NCBI RefSeq assembly: GCF_963678635.1
Contig: NC_087065.1
Location: 46,750,381-46,814,380, forward strand
Direction of reading: 5' to 3'
Length of the DNA: 64,000 nucleotides
DNA from: Symsagittifera roscoffensis
Lineage: Eukaryota; Xenacoelomorpha; Acoela; Convolutidae
Both the position numbers and the translations under genes were made by a program. Under the pieces are notes generated by a model. That model was given only the letters and a program-made list of their open reading frames with translations, searched no databases and had not been told where the DNA came from. Positions 53,838 to 64,000 of the stretch are shown in pieces; within the stretch, counting starts at the first letter, position 1, and every line of letters begins with the position of its first letter.

Positions 53838-54608
53838 CTACAAAACTACGTCGTTAGTGTCGTTAGGTGTGTTTAAAGTATATTGTGGGAATGAGGGTAA
53901 GAAAAAATCTTTCGTGTTGGTGTGGTGTGGATCATTAATATATTCGCAGGCTGTTCCTGGTTTGGTCGGGAATGGGTGGTTTGGGAATTTTCTCTTAAAA
54001 GTGCGATAAGCTCGGTGAGTGCTATTTGATGATTCGGTTGATGTGGATGATTGTGCTAATGATGCAGTGTAAGCTGAGGAGGGTGTAGGAGTAGGTGGGT
54101 TTGAGGATTCTATTGTGGATGAAATTTGATTTATAGCGAGGGTGTTAGGGTGTATTAGCTGTTGTTGTAGGGTGATAAAATTATCGAGTTCTTGGGAGAT
54201 TTGGGGAGTATCGGGAGAATTAGATGATCGGTCGGAATGAAATGGAGAATAGGTTGGGGTTACTTGTGAAGCATAAGAGGGAGTAGAAACGGACGGGAGT
54301 GGATTATTTAGTGGGATCGGTTGAAAAGGGGGTTTTGAAAAAACTGAGGAGTTGGTTTGAAAAGTATTGGATGGAGATGGTTCGGAGTCTGCAAATTCGT
54401 CAGGGGTTTCTATATTAGGGTTATTAAGATGTGAAATGGAGTATAAAACTGAAATATCTGAATTAGTATCCGAATTCATGCTTGATGTTATATTAATAGT
54501 TGGAAAATCGGGTGGCGGGAAAGCAAAAAGTGGGATTATTGTGATTGGAGTGTTGAGGTTGGTTGGATGGGAATTTGAGCGGTGTATGGATTCAAGTTGT
54601 CGGCTCAT
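53838..54608 (-). CDS. Pro/Ser/Thr-rich ORF downstream of env, copy 2
   Basis: 256 codons, same length as copy 1 with only a few substitutions (SMNSDTNS for SMSSDTNS; INDPHH for INHPHH). One of the few retroelement ORFs with no lesion in either copy. Confidence 0.55.
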   Translation of the reverse strand: MSRQLESIHRSNSHPTNLNTPITIIPLFAFPPPDFPTINITSSMNSDTNSDISVLYSISHLNNPNIETPDEFADSEPSPSNTFQTNSSVFSKPPFQPIPLNNPLPSVSTPSYASQVTPTYSPFHSDRSSNSPDTPQISQELDNFITLQQQLIHPNTLAINQISSTIESSNPPTPTPSSAYTASLAQSSTSTESSNSTHRAYRTFKRKFPNHPFPTKPGTACEYINDPHHTNTKDFFLPSFPQYTLNTPNDTNDVVL

Positions 54609-54614
54609 CGTGGG

Positions 54615-57218
54615 CTAAAAAAAATGATTATTTTGAGACTGAAAAGCGGTGGTATGGGGTTGTTCTATGATTTGTTCATATGTATTATCATCTTGTGAAT
54701 GATGTGTCATTATATGTTGTATGGGGCTTTGCGATATGTTTGGTCTAAAATTTGGGTTATGTGTTATTGCTAGGTTTCGGAAATTACGTGGGACTAAGGA
54801 TAATGGATGGTTATGTGGTAGGGGTGGCAACTGTGGTGCTGTAGGTGTTACTTCTATGTTATTATGTTCTTCGTAGTATGTGTTCTGTCTTGTCGCTATT
54901 TTTGTATTATATTCTTTTATTTGTGCGTCTAGAAGAATTTTGTTAATTGATGATGAAAAAATTCCAAAAAATCCTGCAAATAGTACACTTGCTTGTCTAT
55001 TTACTTGTGTGTGTATAGCGCATGTATTATAGATTCCTTTTAAGAGTGAAAAAAGAAATCCTATTAAGTTAAACATTGCGTATAGGATAGTTAATTTTTC
55101 TAAGATGTAATAGGGCCATCCTAGAAAATCGAAAATTTCATATTTTAGTGTAACAAAGCTAAAAATATTTATAAATGAAATATCTTGTGGTCTGTATTTT
55201 TCACCGTTTAGATAAATATATAGTCTTTAATGTCTTTAAAATATCCGCTATAATCTTGTGTATAGATATCTGCAAATCCTGCGGTTTCGGCAAGTTTGCG
55301 TAAGTTTTGGTCAATTGATTGTCTTTGTATAGTGTCCATTTATGTTAATAATTCCTGGAATTGTTGTGTTCTAATGTGGTGTTGGATATCGGATTTTGAA
55401 TATATTCCAATTGATTGTAAATCAATATTTGGATTACGAGCAATAGCTCTGATGCTTTCGGGTGAAAATTTTTTGAGTGATTGCATTAAAGTGGGGTATG
55501 GGGTAAGAAGATAATATTTATCTTCATCAGGGTTCAATTGTACTACATTGTGGCTATTTTCTGATCCACATGGGACTGCGGTATCCCAAAAATATGTTCG
55601 TCTTGAAAGTGTGTCAACAAAATGTACTTTATTTTTTATAAAAGATAGGGATTCTTTTATAGCATCGTTTATCTTCAAAAACATATAGTGGTGATACCTT
55701 TTTGGTACAAGTATAAAACCATAAAATGTTTCCTTCGTAGTCTAGAAAATTTGATCTATTTCCTGATAGTAAATATCCTGCGTAGGGTATTTTTAACACT
55801 GCTAGTGCAAATGATTGTAGGATTTGTGTCCTTTCTAATTCGCATAGTTGGTGAAGTGTTTCTAATTCGGAGAGTGACATTTCTTGAAAAATTCGACTAA
55901 TCGTGTAGTCTAACTTCATATCTAAGTGGATATCATAGTGGATATTACCAAAATAATAATTATTCATTAGTGATAGTTCTTGTAAACGTGTGCTTCTAGT
56001 GTCATGTGGCTTTGGGTGTCCACCAGGTTGACCATTACTTTTTTGAAAGTTAACTGGTATATATGATGTTCCTTCGTGTAGAGGGTGACCTGTGGCATAA
56101 GGGTCAATTTTTATTTTTCCAGTGGTCATGTCGAAACCTTTTTCGTATTCAACTAATATTTCAGAATATTGTGTTTTGTGAAGTGGGTTTCTGTATTTGC
56201 ATGCGATTTCTGTTTCTTGATATATTTGGAAATAGGTTAATTTATTTTCTATATTATGGAGATTTCGAAAATCAGTACTTTGTTTTTGTGATGGATGGAC
56301 TCGTTCATATGGAATTGATTGTATAAAATATTTTTCGTGAAATTTTATCATTCGAGCATGTATTTTTGCTACTTGAAATGTTGTACATGTATCTTCGGGA
56401 AATCAAACAATTGTTGCTTGTGTCCGTGTTGTAGGATCACAATAACCTTGATCGTTTTTACAAGGTAGTCTAATTCCTTGATAGATCATTGTGTTGTCTG
56501 ATAAATCTCGTGTGAGTTGTATTTTTTCGAGTTGTATTTTCCAATCGAAAAACATTATTTCGTGATATCCTTTATTTTTTGTGTCTGCTTTGCAGTTTGA
56601 TGGATTATTTATACCAATGTGTGGTATCCAGTGCTTATCGTGTATGTCATAAGTTAATCTTCCGTGTGCGCCGTTGTATGGGTATTTTTCATCTAGTTTT
56701 ATATGTCCTTGATATCTTTCAAGTTCTGCTTGATGTACAGAATCGGCAAAGACTTGAAAACATACTATTTTTCTGTCGGTGTTTTTATTTCTTGTGATAT
56801 TCAATCTGAGTAGCTCCTGTTTACAATCATCGGGATTTAGATGTAGAAGTCGTTCTATATTACTTTGGTAGAATGATTCGTGGTCAAGACGGTTTTTATT
56901 TCCGTTTGAAACTTGTGAACAGTGTACTTTCTTTTCGGAAAATGTTGCTGTAAATTTATATCCTATGACTGTTGTTGCTCGGGTTTTTGAATATAGTGTC
57001 GCTATTACATTTGTAGTTTCTATAGCTTGTGCTTCCGTTTCGCATTGTGATACTTGATTTATTGCATATTTGTGTAGTGTTTTTTGTTCATTTTCTTCAC
57101 AATCGTAGTGTGTTACTAATAAGTCCTGGGGTCCTGTGCGGGGAGAAGGATTTGTGTTCTGATCGGAGATTATTAGAAAAAGGAGTTGGAGAAATATCAA
57201 TATTTTTAGAATATACAT
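54615..57218 (-). pseudogene. Env-like membrane glycoprotein gene, copy 2 (broken)
   Basis: Same architecture as copy 1. Open from ATG 57218 to the shared TGA at 56405-56403, then 56351-55629, then an extra T near 55636-55642 shifts the frame. A private TAA lies at 55342-55340, and a 2-bp insertion near 55213 shifts the frame again before the membrane segment (55076-54615). Copy 1's stops at 39608, 38963, 38807 and 38522 are sense codons here. Confidence 0.7.
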
Positions 57219-58110
57219 GTGTATGATAATCCTGAGTATGGGTTATAAAATGTGATGTAACCAATTGTCTTTTTGGTATATCTGTCGTATTTATATATTA
57301 CTTCTGTTGTTTTAAATGGTGGTGGTAGCGATTGAGCTGTTATATTTGGTGGGTTTAATGGGTAAGGATGTTGAGCAATGTTGTTTAGTTTAACCGTGAT
57401 TTCAAACTTTAATTGTAGACTATTTTGTTGGAGTATTTGGATGTTATGGTCACGAATGTCTTCGTGGATGTCTTGTCTATACTGTAGTCTATGGAGTGCC
57501 CAGTTGTGGAGTCGGTTACTTTCCGGATGTTGTCCAAATATTGGTGGGGGTGCTGTGAACGTGTTCCAATCTAATCTTAAAAGGATATTTGTTGATGATT
57601 GTTCTCGATATCTAGCGTCGAGGTTATTTGGAAAATGTAGGGGGAAAGGCGTCGGTGAAATCTGGCTTATTGATGGTGTTGACGGTAGTGATAATGTTTC
57701 TGGTAGTGATGATGATGTTGTATCCGTAGAAATATCTATTGGGTCATTTATTAGATTTGGTTCACCTTGTGTGAAAGACTGTGTTGTCCAATATGGTAGT
57801 CGTGATGTTTGGTTTGGGGGTTAAAGGGATTGTCACGTATTTGTTCAGATGTTGGTGTTGAACCTAAGTAATCTGAGGGTATACTTGAGGTGCTATGTTG
57901 TGAAAGAAGTGTAGGGGTTTCCGGTAATATGCTAATTGGGTTTTCTGGAGTACTTGGTGATGGGGATTGGGGTATATCAAAATGAACTCGGGGGGTTTGA
58001 AAATTTCTATTTCGTCGTGGATATATAATTTGTCTATTTATTTCAACTGTATTTTGGTTTTGACTAATATTTCTTATTCTACTTAATTCTTGTGGTAGTG
58101 TTGGGTACAA
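57219..58110 (-). pseudogene. Pro/Ser/Thr-rich ORF upstream of env, copy 2 (frameshifted)
   Basis: Counterpart of 40202-41096. First frame 58110-57751, second frame open to just before the env ATG. One 3-bp deletion relative to copy 1 in a GAT/TGT repeat near 57715. Confidence 0.5.
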
Positions 58111-58154
58111 GTTATATGTTGGTTCACTTAGAGGTGCCTGTCGCTGAACTGGTT

Positions 58155-58382
58155 CTAATGGTTCAGATAAGCGAGCGTGTCGTTCTTCAAAGGTGTATGG
58201 GTTATCTTGGAAAGAAATTCGTGTAGATGTTTGGGGGTTTTGGGTAGTTGTAGGTATTGTCGGGTTTTCTTGGGATGATGACGGTGAAGACTGACTGTGT
58301 GATTGTTGGTTAGCAATTTTTGAGGGTTTTCTGATTGAACTCTCTTAGTGAAAAAATTTATGTTTATTGTAATATTCTTCAA
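58155..58382 (-). CDS. Small basic ORF, copy 2
   Basis: 75 codons, near-identical to 41141-41368. Unknown function. Confidence 0.35.
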   Translation of the reverse strand: MKNITININFFTKRVQSENPQKLLTNNHTVSLHRHHPKKTRQYLQLPKTPKHLHEFLSKITHTPLKNDTLAYLNH

Positions 58383-58533
58383 GGAAAAGAATTAAAAGGA
58401 TTGTTGCTAAGGCGAATGTTATGATTGCCTTCTTTATACATTTGCATATTGTCAATATTAGGGATGATAAAAATGTTATAAAAATTACAAATAGTAAAAA
58501 AATATCTGTTCTACTAAAAATGGTTCGTATCAT
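58345..58533 (-). CDS. Small membrane-protein ORF, copy 2
   Basis: 62 codons, differing from copy 1 at two residues (T for K and V for A in the first part). Two hydrophobic segments kept. Confidence 0.45.
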   Translation of the reverse strand: MIRTIFSRTDIFLLFVIFITFLSSLILTICKCIKKAIITFALATILLILFLEEYYNKHKFFH

Positions 58534-59351
58534 TTATATAAACTTTGGGTTTTCGTACCTGTGAATATGGTCAATGACTTGGGAAAGTTGGAGATATATT
58601 TCAAGTAGGGAGTAGAAAATTTAAAAAATATTGCAAGAATTGATTAAAATTAATATAAAAGCTTCAAAAGTATCAAAGAGAAATATGAATAAAAGTTTAA
58701 GTATTGTTAAAAAGTTTATGAAAATGTTGAAAATTGTGTTGACTGATCGAGAGAAGAGCATTTAAGAAATGGCTTCTTGGTCGAATATTTTTTGTTGTTT
58801 GGGACAATTATCAAGTGTGGTCGAATTATTTATTGATTTTTTGACAAGTGGGTTGAGTTTTGTGAAAAGTTGTTGGGGCAAATTTTATGGTGTTCGGGAG
58901 GTCTTCTTTGCTTTATTTTATTTGTCAAGTGATCTGGGGTATTTTTGAGATTTTTGTACTTTAGGCTAAATTAATATGGTCGTATTTTTACTTTAGGCTA
59001 ATTTATCAATTTTGGTTGGGGGGTTTCTGAGGTCTGAGTTGGGAAAATATTGTTGATCTTTGCGTTATTAGATAAGGGAGGGTTATGATATTATGGTGGT
59101 ATTTATTTTAGTTGTCAAGTTTGAGTGGTTTGCTTATTTTTGACCTGGAGGTTGTAAAGTTATAGTTATAGAAATGCCTGGAGTTTAATATCTTTCGTCT
59201 AATTGGTTTGTGTTATAGTTATAGAAAGTGACGGATTGAATGAATCCTATTGGCTAATTTTGAACTAGAATCGCTGCGTGTTTGCAGCATGTTATTTTGA
59301 AAAATGAAAGTTCAAAATGTTTCAGAGGTGCAAATAATATTGATTTTAGAA
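58534..59351. other. Gap between integrase and small ORFs, copy 2
   Basis: Counterpart of 41520-42379. No coding recognised. Confidence 0.4.
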
Positions 59352-59804
59352 TTAAAGCTGTTTTTGAAATTCAAATCTCTTTAATATTTTAGATTGTGGG
59401 ATGAATGTTTTGTAGTTTTTACGTGGTTGATTTCTAAGTCGTGATGACTCTCTATGTTCTGATTTCTCGACTTGTTCTTGTGGTATAATTTTTTCTATCA
59501 TTTTTCTATTTTTCCTTTCTTTTTGAGGTATTTTTTGATCTGGCTTTTTTGTATTGTTTTGGGTTGTAGTTGGTTTTTTATTTTGTTTTTCATGGTGAAT
59601 GTCGTTTTGTTCATTTATTTCATTTTCCGTATGTGGGTGATTTTGAATAACTTTTAAACATGTGAAAGAATATAATTGAGTTAGTTCGCGTAGTGCGTAT
59701 TCTTTTGGGTAGTAAGGCAATATATTGTTTCGATGTTGAACAATTTCGTTTTGGTCTGAATCGGTGATTTTATATGTTACGTCAGTGGGTTTGGCGATTA
59801 TTTG
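59352..59804 (-). pseudogene. Integrase C-terminal tail, copy 2
   Basis: Follows the shared TAA at 59807-59805. The charged tail (59720-59352) is open and Lys/Gln/Asn-rich, ending FEFQKQL. Otherwise as in copy 1. Confidence 0.7.
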
Positions 59805-62224
59805 TTATGGTCCTTTGCGAAGGGGTTGTAATTTTTTAGAAATTCCTTTTTGTGTATTAAAATTAGGTATTAAGACAAATGTTCCAATTTTTAAATCTGA
59901 GGCTGGTGTAAAGCGTGAATTTATTTGTTCGTTAATGTTTTGCCTTTGTAACAATTTTTTTGTTACTCTTTGGTAAATTTCATTGTGTTTTTTATCTCTA
60001 TTTAAAATCCATTCGGTGTGTGTACCGGAGGCTAATTTAAGGATTTGTGGGTGATGAAAATGATCTTCATCATGCGTGTGTAAAGGTAGGTTATAACAAA
60101 CTGAGTCTTTATTCGGCTGGCAATGACCTTGTGTATTTTAATGAGAGTTTGCTGTAAACATAATTGGTTTACGTGGCTTTTGATTAAAAACCATTTCGTA
60201 TGGTGACATTCCTAGAGTTGTCGTAATTTGTGAATTACATGCTAAGGGAAATAATTTTACATCTGCTGACCATTCTGTGTATCTTGTATCATTTCCATTT
60301 ATGATACATCTAAGATATTCTTGTAGTGAACGGTTCATACTTTCGACTAAACCGTTTGTCCAAGGTGCATGAGATGTACGCGGTTTGTGCTTAATGTTAT
60401 ATAAGTGACATAGTGTGATAATTTCATTATTTATGGATTCTGTACCGTTGTCTGTAACTAAGATTTCGGGTAATCCGAATTTAGCTATCCAGTGTTCATA
60501 AAGTGTTGTGTAAGCATAATAAGCGTTACAATGTGGTACTGGGTTGAGTGCTACATAATGTGTAAATGCATCAACAATTACCACAATGTAGGAGTTTCCT
60601 TCAGAGGATGGTGAAATTGGTCCTTTTGTATCGAATGAAATACGGTGGTTAAAATATAAACTTTGTCCTTTAAAATCTTGTTTTTGTGCTATTTGTTTTT
60701 GATTTGGATAAGGTCTATTTAGCTGACATACTATACAATCATTGCATAGTACTTTTATCCAAATTGGTGCATTTGGGAAATAAAAATTTTGTGTAAAATT
60801 TGAATATGTTTTCTCTGATCCAGAGTGTTCTTTAATGTTTTGTGTATGTGAAATGTTAAAAGCTATTAGAATCATACTTAAAGGGAGACAGGGAACTGTA
60901 GAATCATTTAATTGATATTTTAGAAGGGCTGTGTTTTCATTAATTGTTGTATTATTAAATTTTCTGAAATATCGGAGGAGTGTTTTATTTCCTAAAATTG
61001 TGGTATCTGCCTTTACGGGCTTAGTTTTGTATTTGTGCCATGATTTTAGTTGTCTAATTACTGGGTCAAGATTTTGATATTGTTTCAAGATATTAATTGT
61101 AATTTTATCTGTTGGAGGGAGAAAAATGTTTTCAATTTCTAATTTAGATAGGGGAATTGTGTCAAGTGGGTCATGGAGGTCAAAAACTTGATTTATTGTG
61201 TATTTTGAATCATTTGTTTGTGGTCCTGATAAATTTATTTTATCAGTTAAATTTTCTTTTTCAATTAACGGAAAAAGGTCTTTTTTATGCAAGTGGTGTT
61301 TTATTCGTTTTTGTTGGGTGTTATTTTTTATCCATTGTGAGTATGGAATTGGTTTGAAAGTTGATGTTCCAAGTAGATCAACTTAGTGATTATTTTGGCA
61401 ATCTAAGTAAAGTGGGAAATGTTGTAGGTTATTTATTTTTGATTGTTCAATTTCAGTTTTTACTGCATATTTGCATTCTAGTCGGGGTGATGTTTCGTCT
61501 TTTGCAAGGTAAAATTTTATATTTTTGGGTATTTCAACTGTAGTTTTTCGTGTAAGTAATTCAGGTGGTGTATTTCGACTTAATGTATCTGGTAATGCAA
61601 GATTCTTTCCTCCTGTCCAAACTATATGTAAGTTTGGAAATTTCATTAGAATTAATTGAAATCTATAAACTGGATGATTTGGATTTGACTTTTGTGTAAA
61701 GAGAAAAATGATTGGTGTATGATCTGTGAATAGAACTGTTGGATGTTTTGATCCAAGTATCAGAAATTCATATTCTGTAAGTGTATAAATTATAGCTGTA
61801 CATTCTCTCATTAGAGTTGAGAGTCGTAGCTCTGCTTGAGTGAATAATCGGGAATTTGCTGATATAAGGTTCATTTTATTTGTACCACTGTGTGATTGTA
61901 GTAATGCTGCGCCGATGCCAAAATTTGAAGCATTGCACCTTGCATAGAATGGTTGATTTGGATCTGGAATTGTGTTTAAAATTTGTTCAGTTAGAAGTTT
62001 TTTAATTTCTTCAAATCGTGTTTGATGTTCAGTGGTCCATTCAAAATTATTTTGTTGTCTGAGGATATTATAGAACGGTCATAAATATAATTGCATTTTG
62101 TAAACGTACTTGCTTAAGAAATTTAACATTCCGAGGAATTCTTGGATTTTCTTTTTGTTTGTTGGTGGTTGAAGTTTTTGAATAGCATCAATGCGTGATT
62201 TTAATAGAGTGATTGTGTTTCTTT
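59805..62224 (-). pseudogene. RT thumb, RNase H and integrase, copy 2
   Basis: Carries the shared TGA at 62081-62079 and shared terminal TAA at 59807-59805. It also has a private TAA at 61385-61383 produced by a 3-bp deletion, and a private TAA at 60140-60138 from one substitution. The integrase DD35E residues remain readable in 61292-60138. One extra His codon is present beside RISFDTKG compared with copy 1. Confidence 0.85.
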
Positions 62225-62451
62225 CTATATTATGTCGTAAAAATTTAACTGTGTTAAAAAGAAGTGTGATTTATCGGGGGCGGCCTTCAAATTTTCGTTC
62301 TGAAGTATTCTATGATAGTGTTCTAAAACTGTAAACATTTCTTCTTTTGTCTGTGATTGCATAAAAACATCGTCTAAATAGGTGATTGCGTTTTTCTTAA
62401 GTATTAGTGGTCTAAAAATTTTGCTCATAAAAGCTGAAAATGCTGCTGGTC
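62225..62451 (-). pseudogene. RT middle part with YLDD box, copy 2
   Basis: Counterpart of 45225-45439, with the same flanking frame breaks. Confidence 0.82.
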
Positions 62452-64000
62452 CTATGGATATTCCATAGTAAGGCGGTTGAATTCATATTGTTGATTTCCA
62501 ATAACAAATTGTGTTAAACGTCGTGATTGTTCATCTAGTGGCATTTGATTGTAAGCACTATTCATATCTGCGGTTGTAAAGTATTTTCCGTTTAATTTTG
62601 TTAAAATAACTTGTATTGGTTCAATAGGCCAATTGCATTTTGATTCGTCTATTAGTGAATTGAGGTATCTAGCGTCTAAAACTATTTTTAATGATTCTCC
62701 TTTTGCTAGGATTATAACAGGGTTAATAAATGTGTTACCTTTTGGTTGTTCTTCTTTGTTTACTGGTGAGATAGTTTTGTATTGTTCTAAAATATCAAGT
62801 AATCTATTTACTTTGTCGTGTAAATGAATTGGTACTTTACTAGCTCTTTGTTTTTTGAAAACTGCGTCAAGTTTTAACGGGAGATGTAGTGATGAACTGA
62901 TTTTCCCAACATCAAACTTTGATGTTGCGTAGACTGTTGAATATTTTAGCAGTTGTTTTGCTAGTTTGTCAAATTCGGTTTGTGTAATTTGTGAGTGTTC
63001 AAAGTTAAACATCGTTAAAAATTGTTGTTGTTCTTTTGTGTAATTTGTTATATTGAATGTTGGTTTAAAATATGGTGTTTTTGTGAAATAATCTGTGTTT
63101 CTCTTTTCATTGCTTATTATGTTATTTATGGATAGTTCTTCGTTAAGAATTGTAGATTGACAAATATCTAATAATTGGGGTGTATTATTTACGCGGTATG
63201 CTATTTCATGTACGGGTGATATTGTAGCGTTGATTTCGCAATATCCTAAAAGTCCTAAGGGTAATATTACTTGATACGGTGTATTGTTATACACGTGTAG
63301 CGAAATGATGTCTAAATTTGTGTTTTTCAGATATTTTATAGATGAAATCGTGATTTTGAAAAACTTGTGAATAGGTTTAAACTCAAAGTCTGACATAAAA
63401 AGTTGTTGTTTATTTTGACTTTTATCATATTGGTGAACTTGTTTTATTGAAAAATTATATATATTTCCTGATAGTGGTTTGAGGTGTTTCCGTTGTTGGT
63501 TATAAATTGGATAAAATTTTGAGAAGAATGGTGGTTGTTTATTTAATCTTTGAAAAAATGTTAGAGCTGTATTTTTTGTTTTTGTGTACTTATCTTTGAT
63601 CAGTATTTTACTATTCAAGATGTTGATTGTTGGTATATATGTTGATATAAATGGTATGCCAATGATATTGTGTTTAATATCAGTGATATGAAATATTTGT
63701 TTAAATGGTTTGTTTAGAATTTTATTTTGCTCCATTGTTCTTGTGGGGAGGAGGAATATTTGGATTTTTTCATAATTTACTAATGTTGACCCTTGTGCTG
63801 TTGCTAGTTTACTAGAGGTTGCAACAGGCGTTAATTTTGGATGTAATGTTTTGATTTCATTCCATGTGGGAATATTAATTATGTTTGATTCTGCTCCTGA
63901 ATCAATTAAAAAATCAATTTCAAGATCTGGTGGTTGAAATTCCTTGTTTCTTGGACTTTCTAAGAGAAATGGTATTGTCCAAATTTTTTCTCTGGGTTGT
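62452..64000 (-). pseudogene. Protease and N-terminal RT, copy 2 (cut by window)
   Basis: Same frame as copy 1, open to the window edge as I read it. The protease DSGA lies near 63895-63905 and the RT ADMNSAYNQ near 62565. It ends at the same premature TAG as copy 1. Confidence 0.83.

Larger units (their letters stand above)
48073..64000. repeat. 17.0-kb tandem duplication, copy 2 (truncated by window)
   Basis: Head-to-tail with copy 1. 48073 corresponds to 31065 and 64000 to about 46988. About 1.08 kb of the unit should lie beyond the window. The junction (TTTTTAG then CTCGGGGTGG) has no extended microhomology. Confidence 0.95.

Overview
This is nuclear DNA of an animal, most likely an invertebrate. 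It is AT-rich, has one multi-exon protein gene with GT-AG introns up to about 8.6 kb, and is otherwise mostly transposable elements and decayed repeats. I cannot name the species. There is no bacterial-style gene organisation. Several ORFs start at TTG or GTG only by translation convention and are not real gene starts.

Host gene (minus strand, about 1-23440). A phosphoinositide phospholipase C of the eta type can be assembled from eight exons whose splice sites and phases all agree (1209 codons plus stop). It has PH, EF-hand, X, X-Y linker, Y and C2 regions and a Ser/Pro-rich tail. The X-box catalytic and Ca2+ ligands are present at exactly the spacing of PLC-delta1. The stop codon of exon 8 overlaps a consensus 5' splice site. 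Using that donor joins exon 8 in phase to a further open exon at 1-389, which runs off the window. This predicts short and long C-terminal isoforms.

Inside PLC introns. The last intron (390-8982) holds a complete but inactivated Ty3/gypsy-type LTR retrotransposon (1254-7793; LTRs of about 213 bp, 5-bp TSD CAACC) inserted into an array of about 200-bp degenerate tandem repeats. It also holds a tRNA-derived SINE and a diverged copy of a repeat arm seen again at 31 kb. Intron 4 carries a 1.4-kb tandem duplication (14867-17697). Intron 1 holds a palindromic repeat (about 21480-22090).

Middle (23441-31020). No gene is recognised. The region holds G-rich tracts near 25.1-25.4 kb, a 200-bp inverted-repeat (MITE-like) element at 29378-29580, and a diverged duplicated block (26270-27960 versus 28090-31020).

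Right half (31020-64000). A 17.0-kb block (31065-48072) is followed head-to-tail by a second, nearly identical copy (48073 to beyond 64000). Each copy contains, low to high coordinate, a foldback repeat, about 3.4 kb of non-coding or possible LTR sequence, and a large minus-strand retroelement: gag zinc knuckle, protease/RT/RNase H/integrase, small ORFs, a membrane glycoprotein (env-like) gene, a Pro/Ser-rich ORF and another unknown ORF. Both copies share some inactivating lesions and have private ones, so the element was dead or dying before duplication. Alternatively, the two copies are alleles mis-assembled in tandem. The env-like glycoprotein and the accessory ORFs are the most unusual content.
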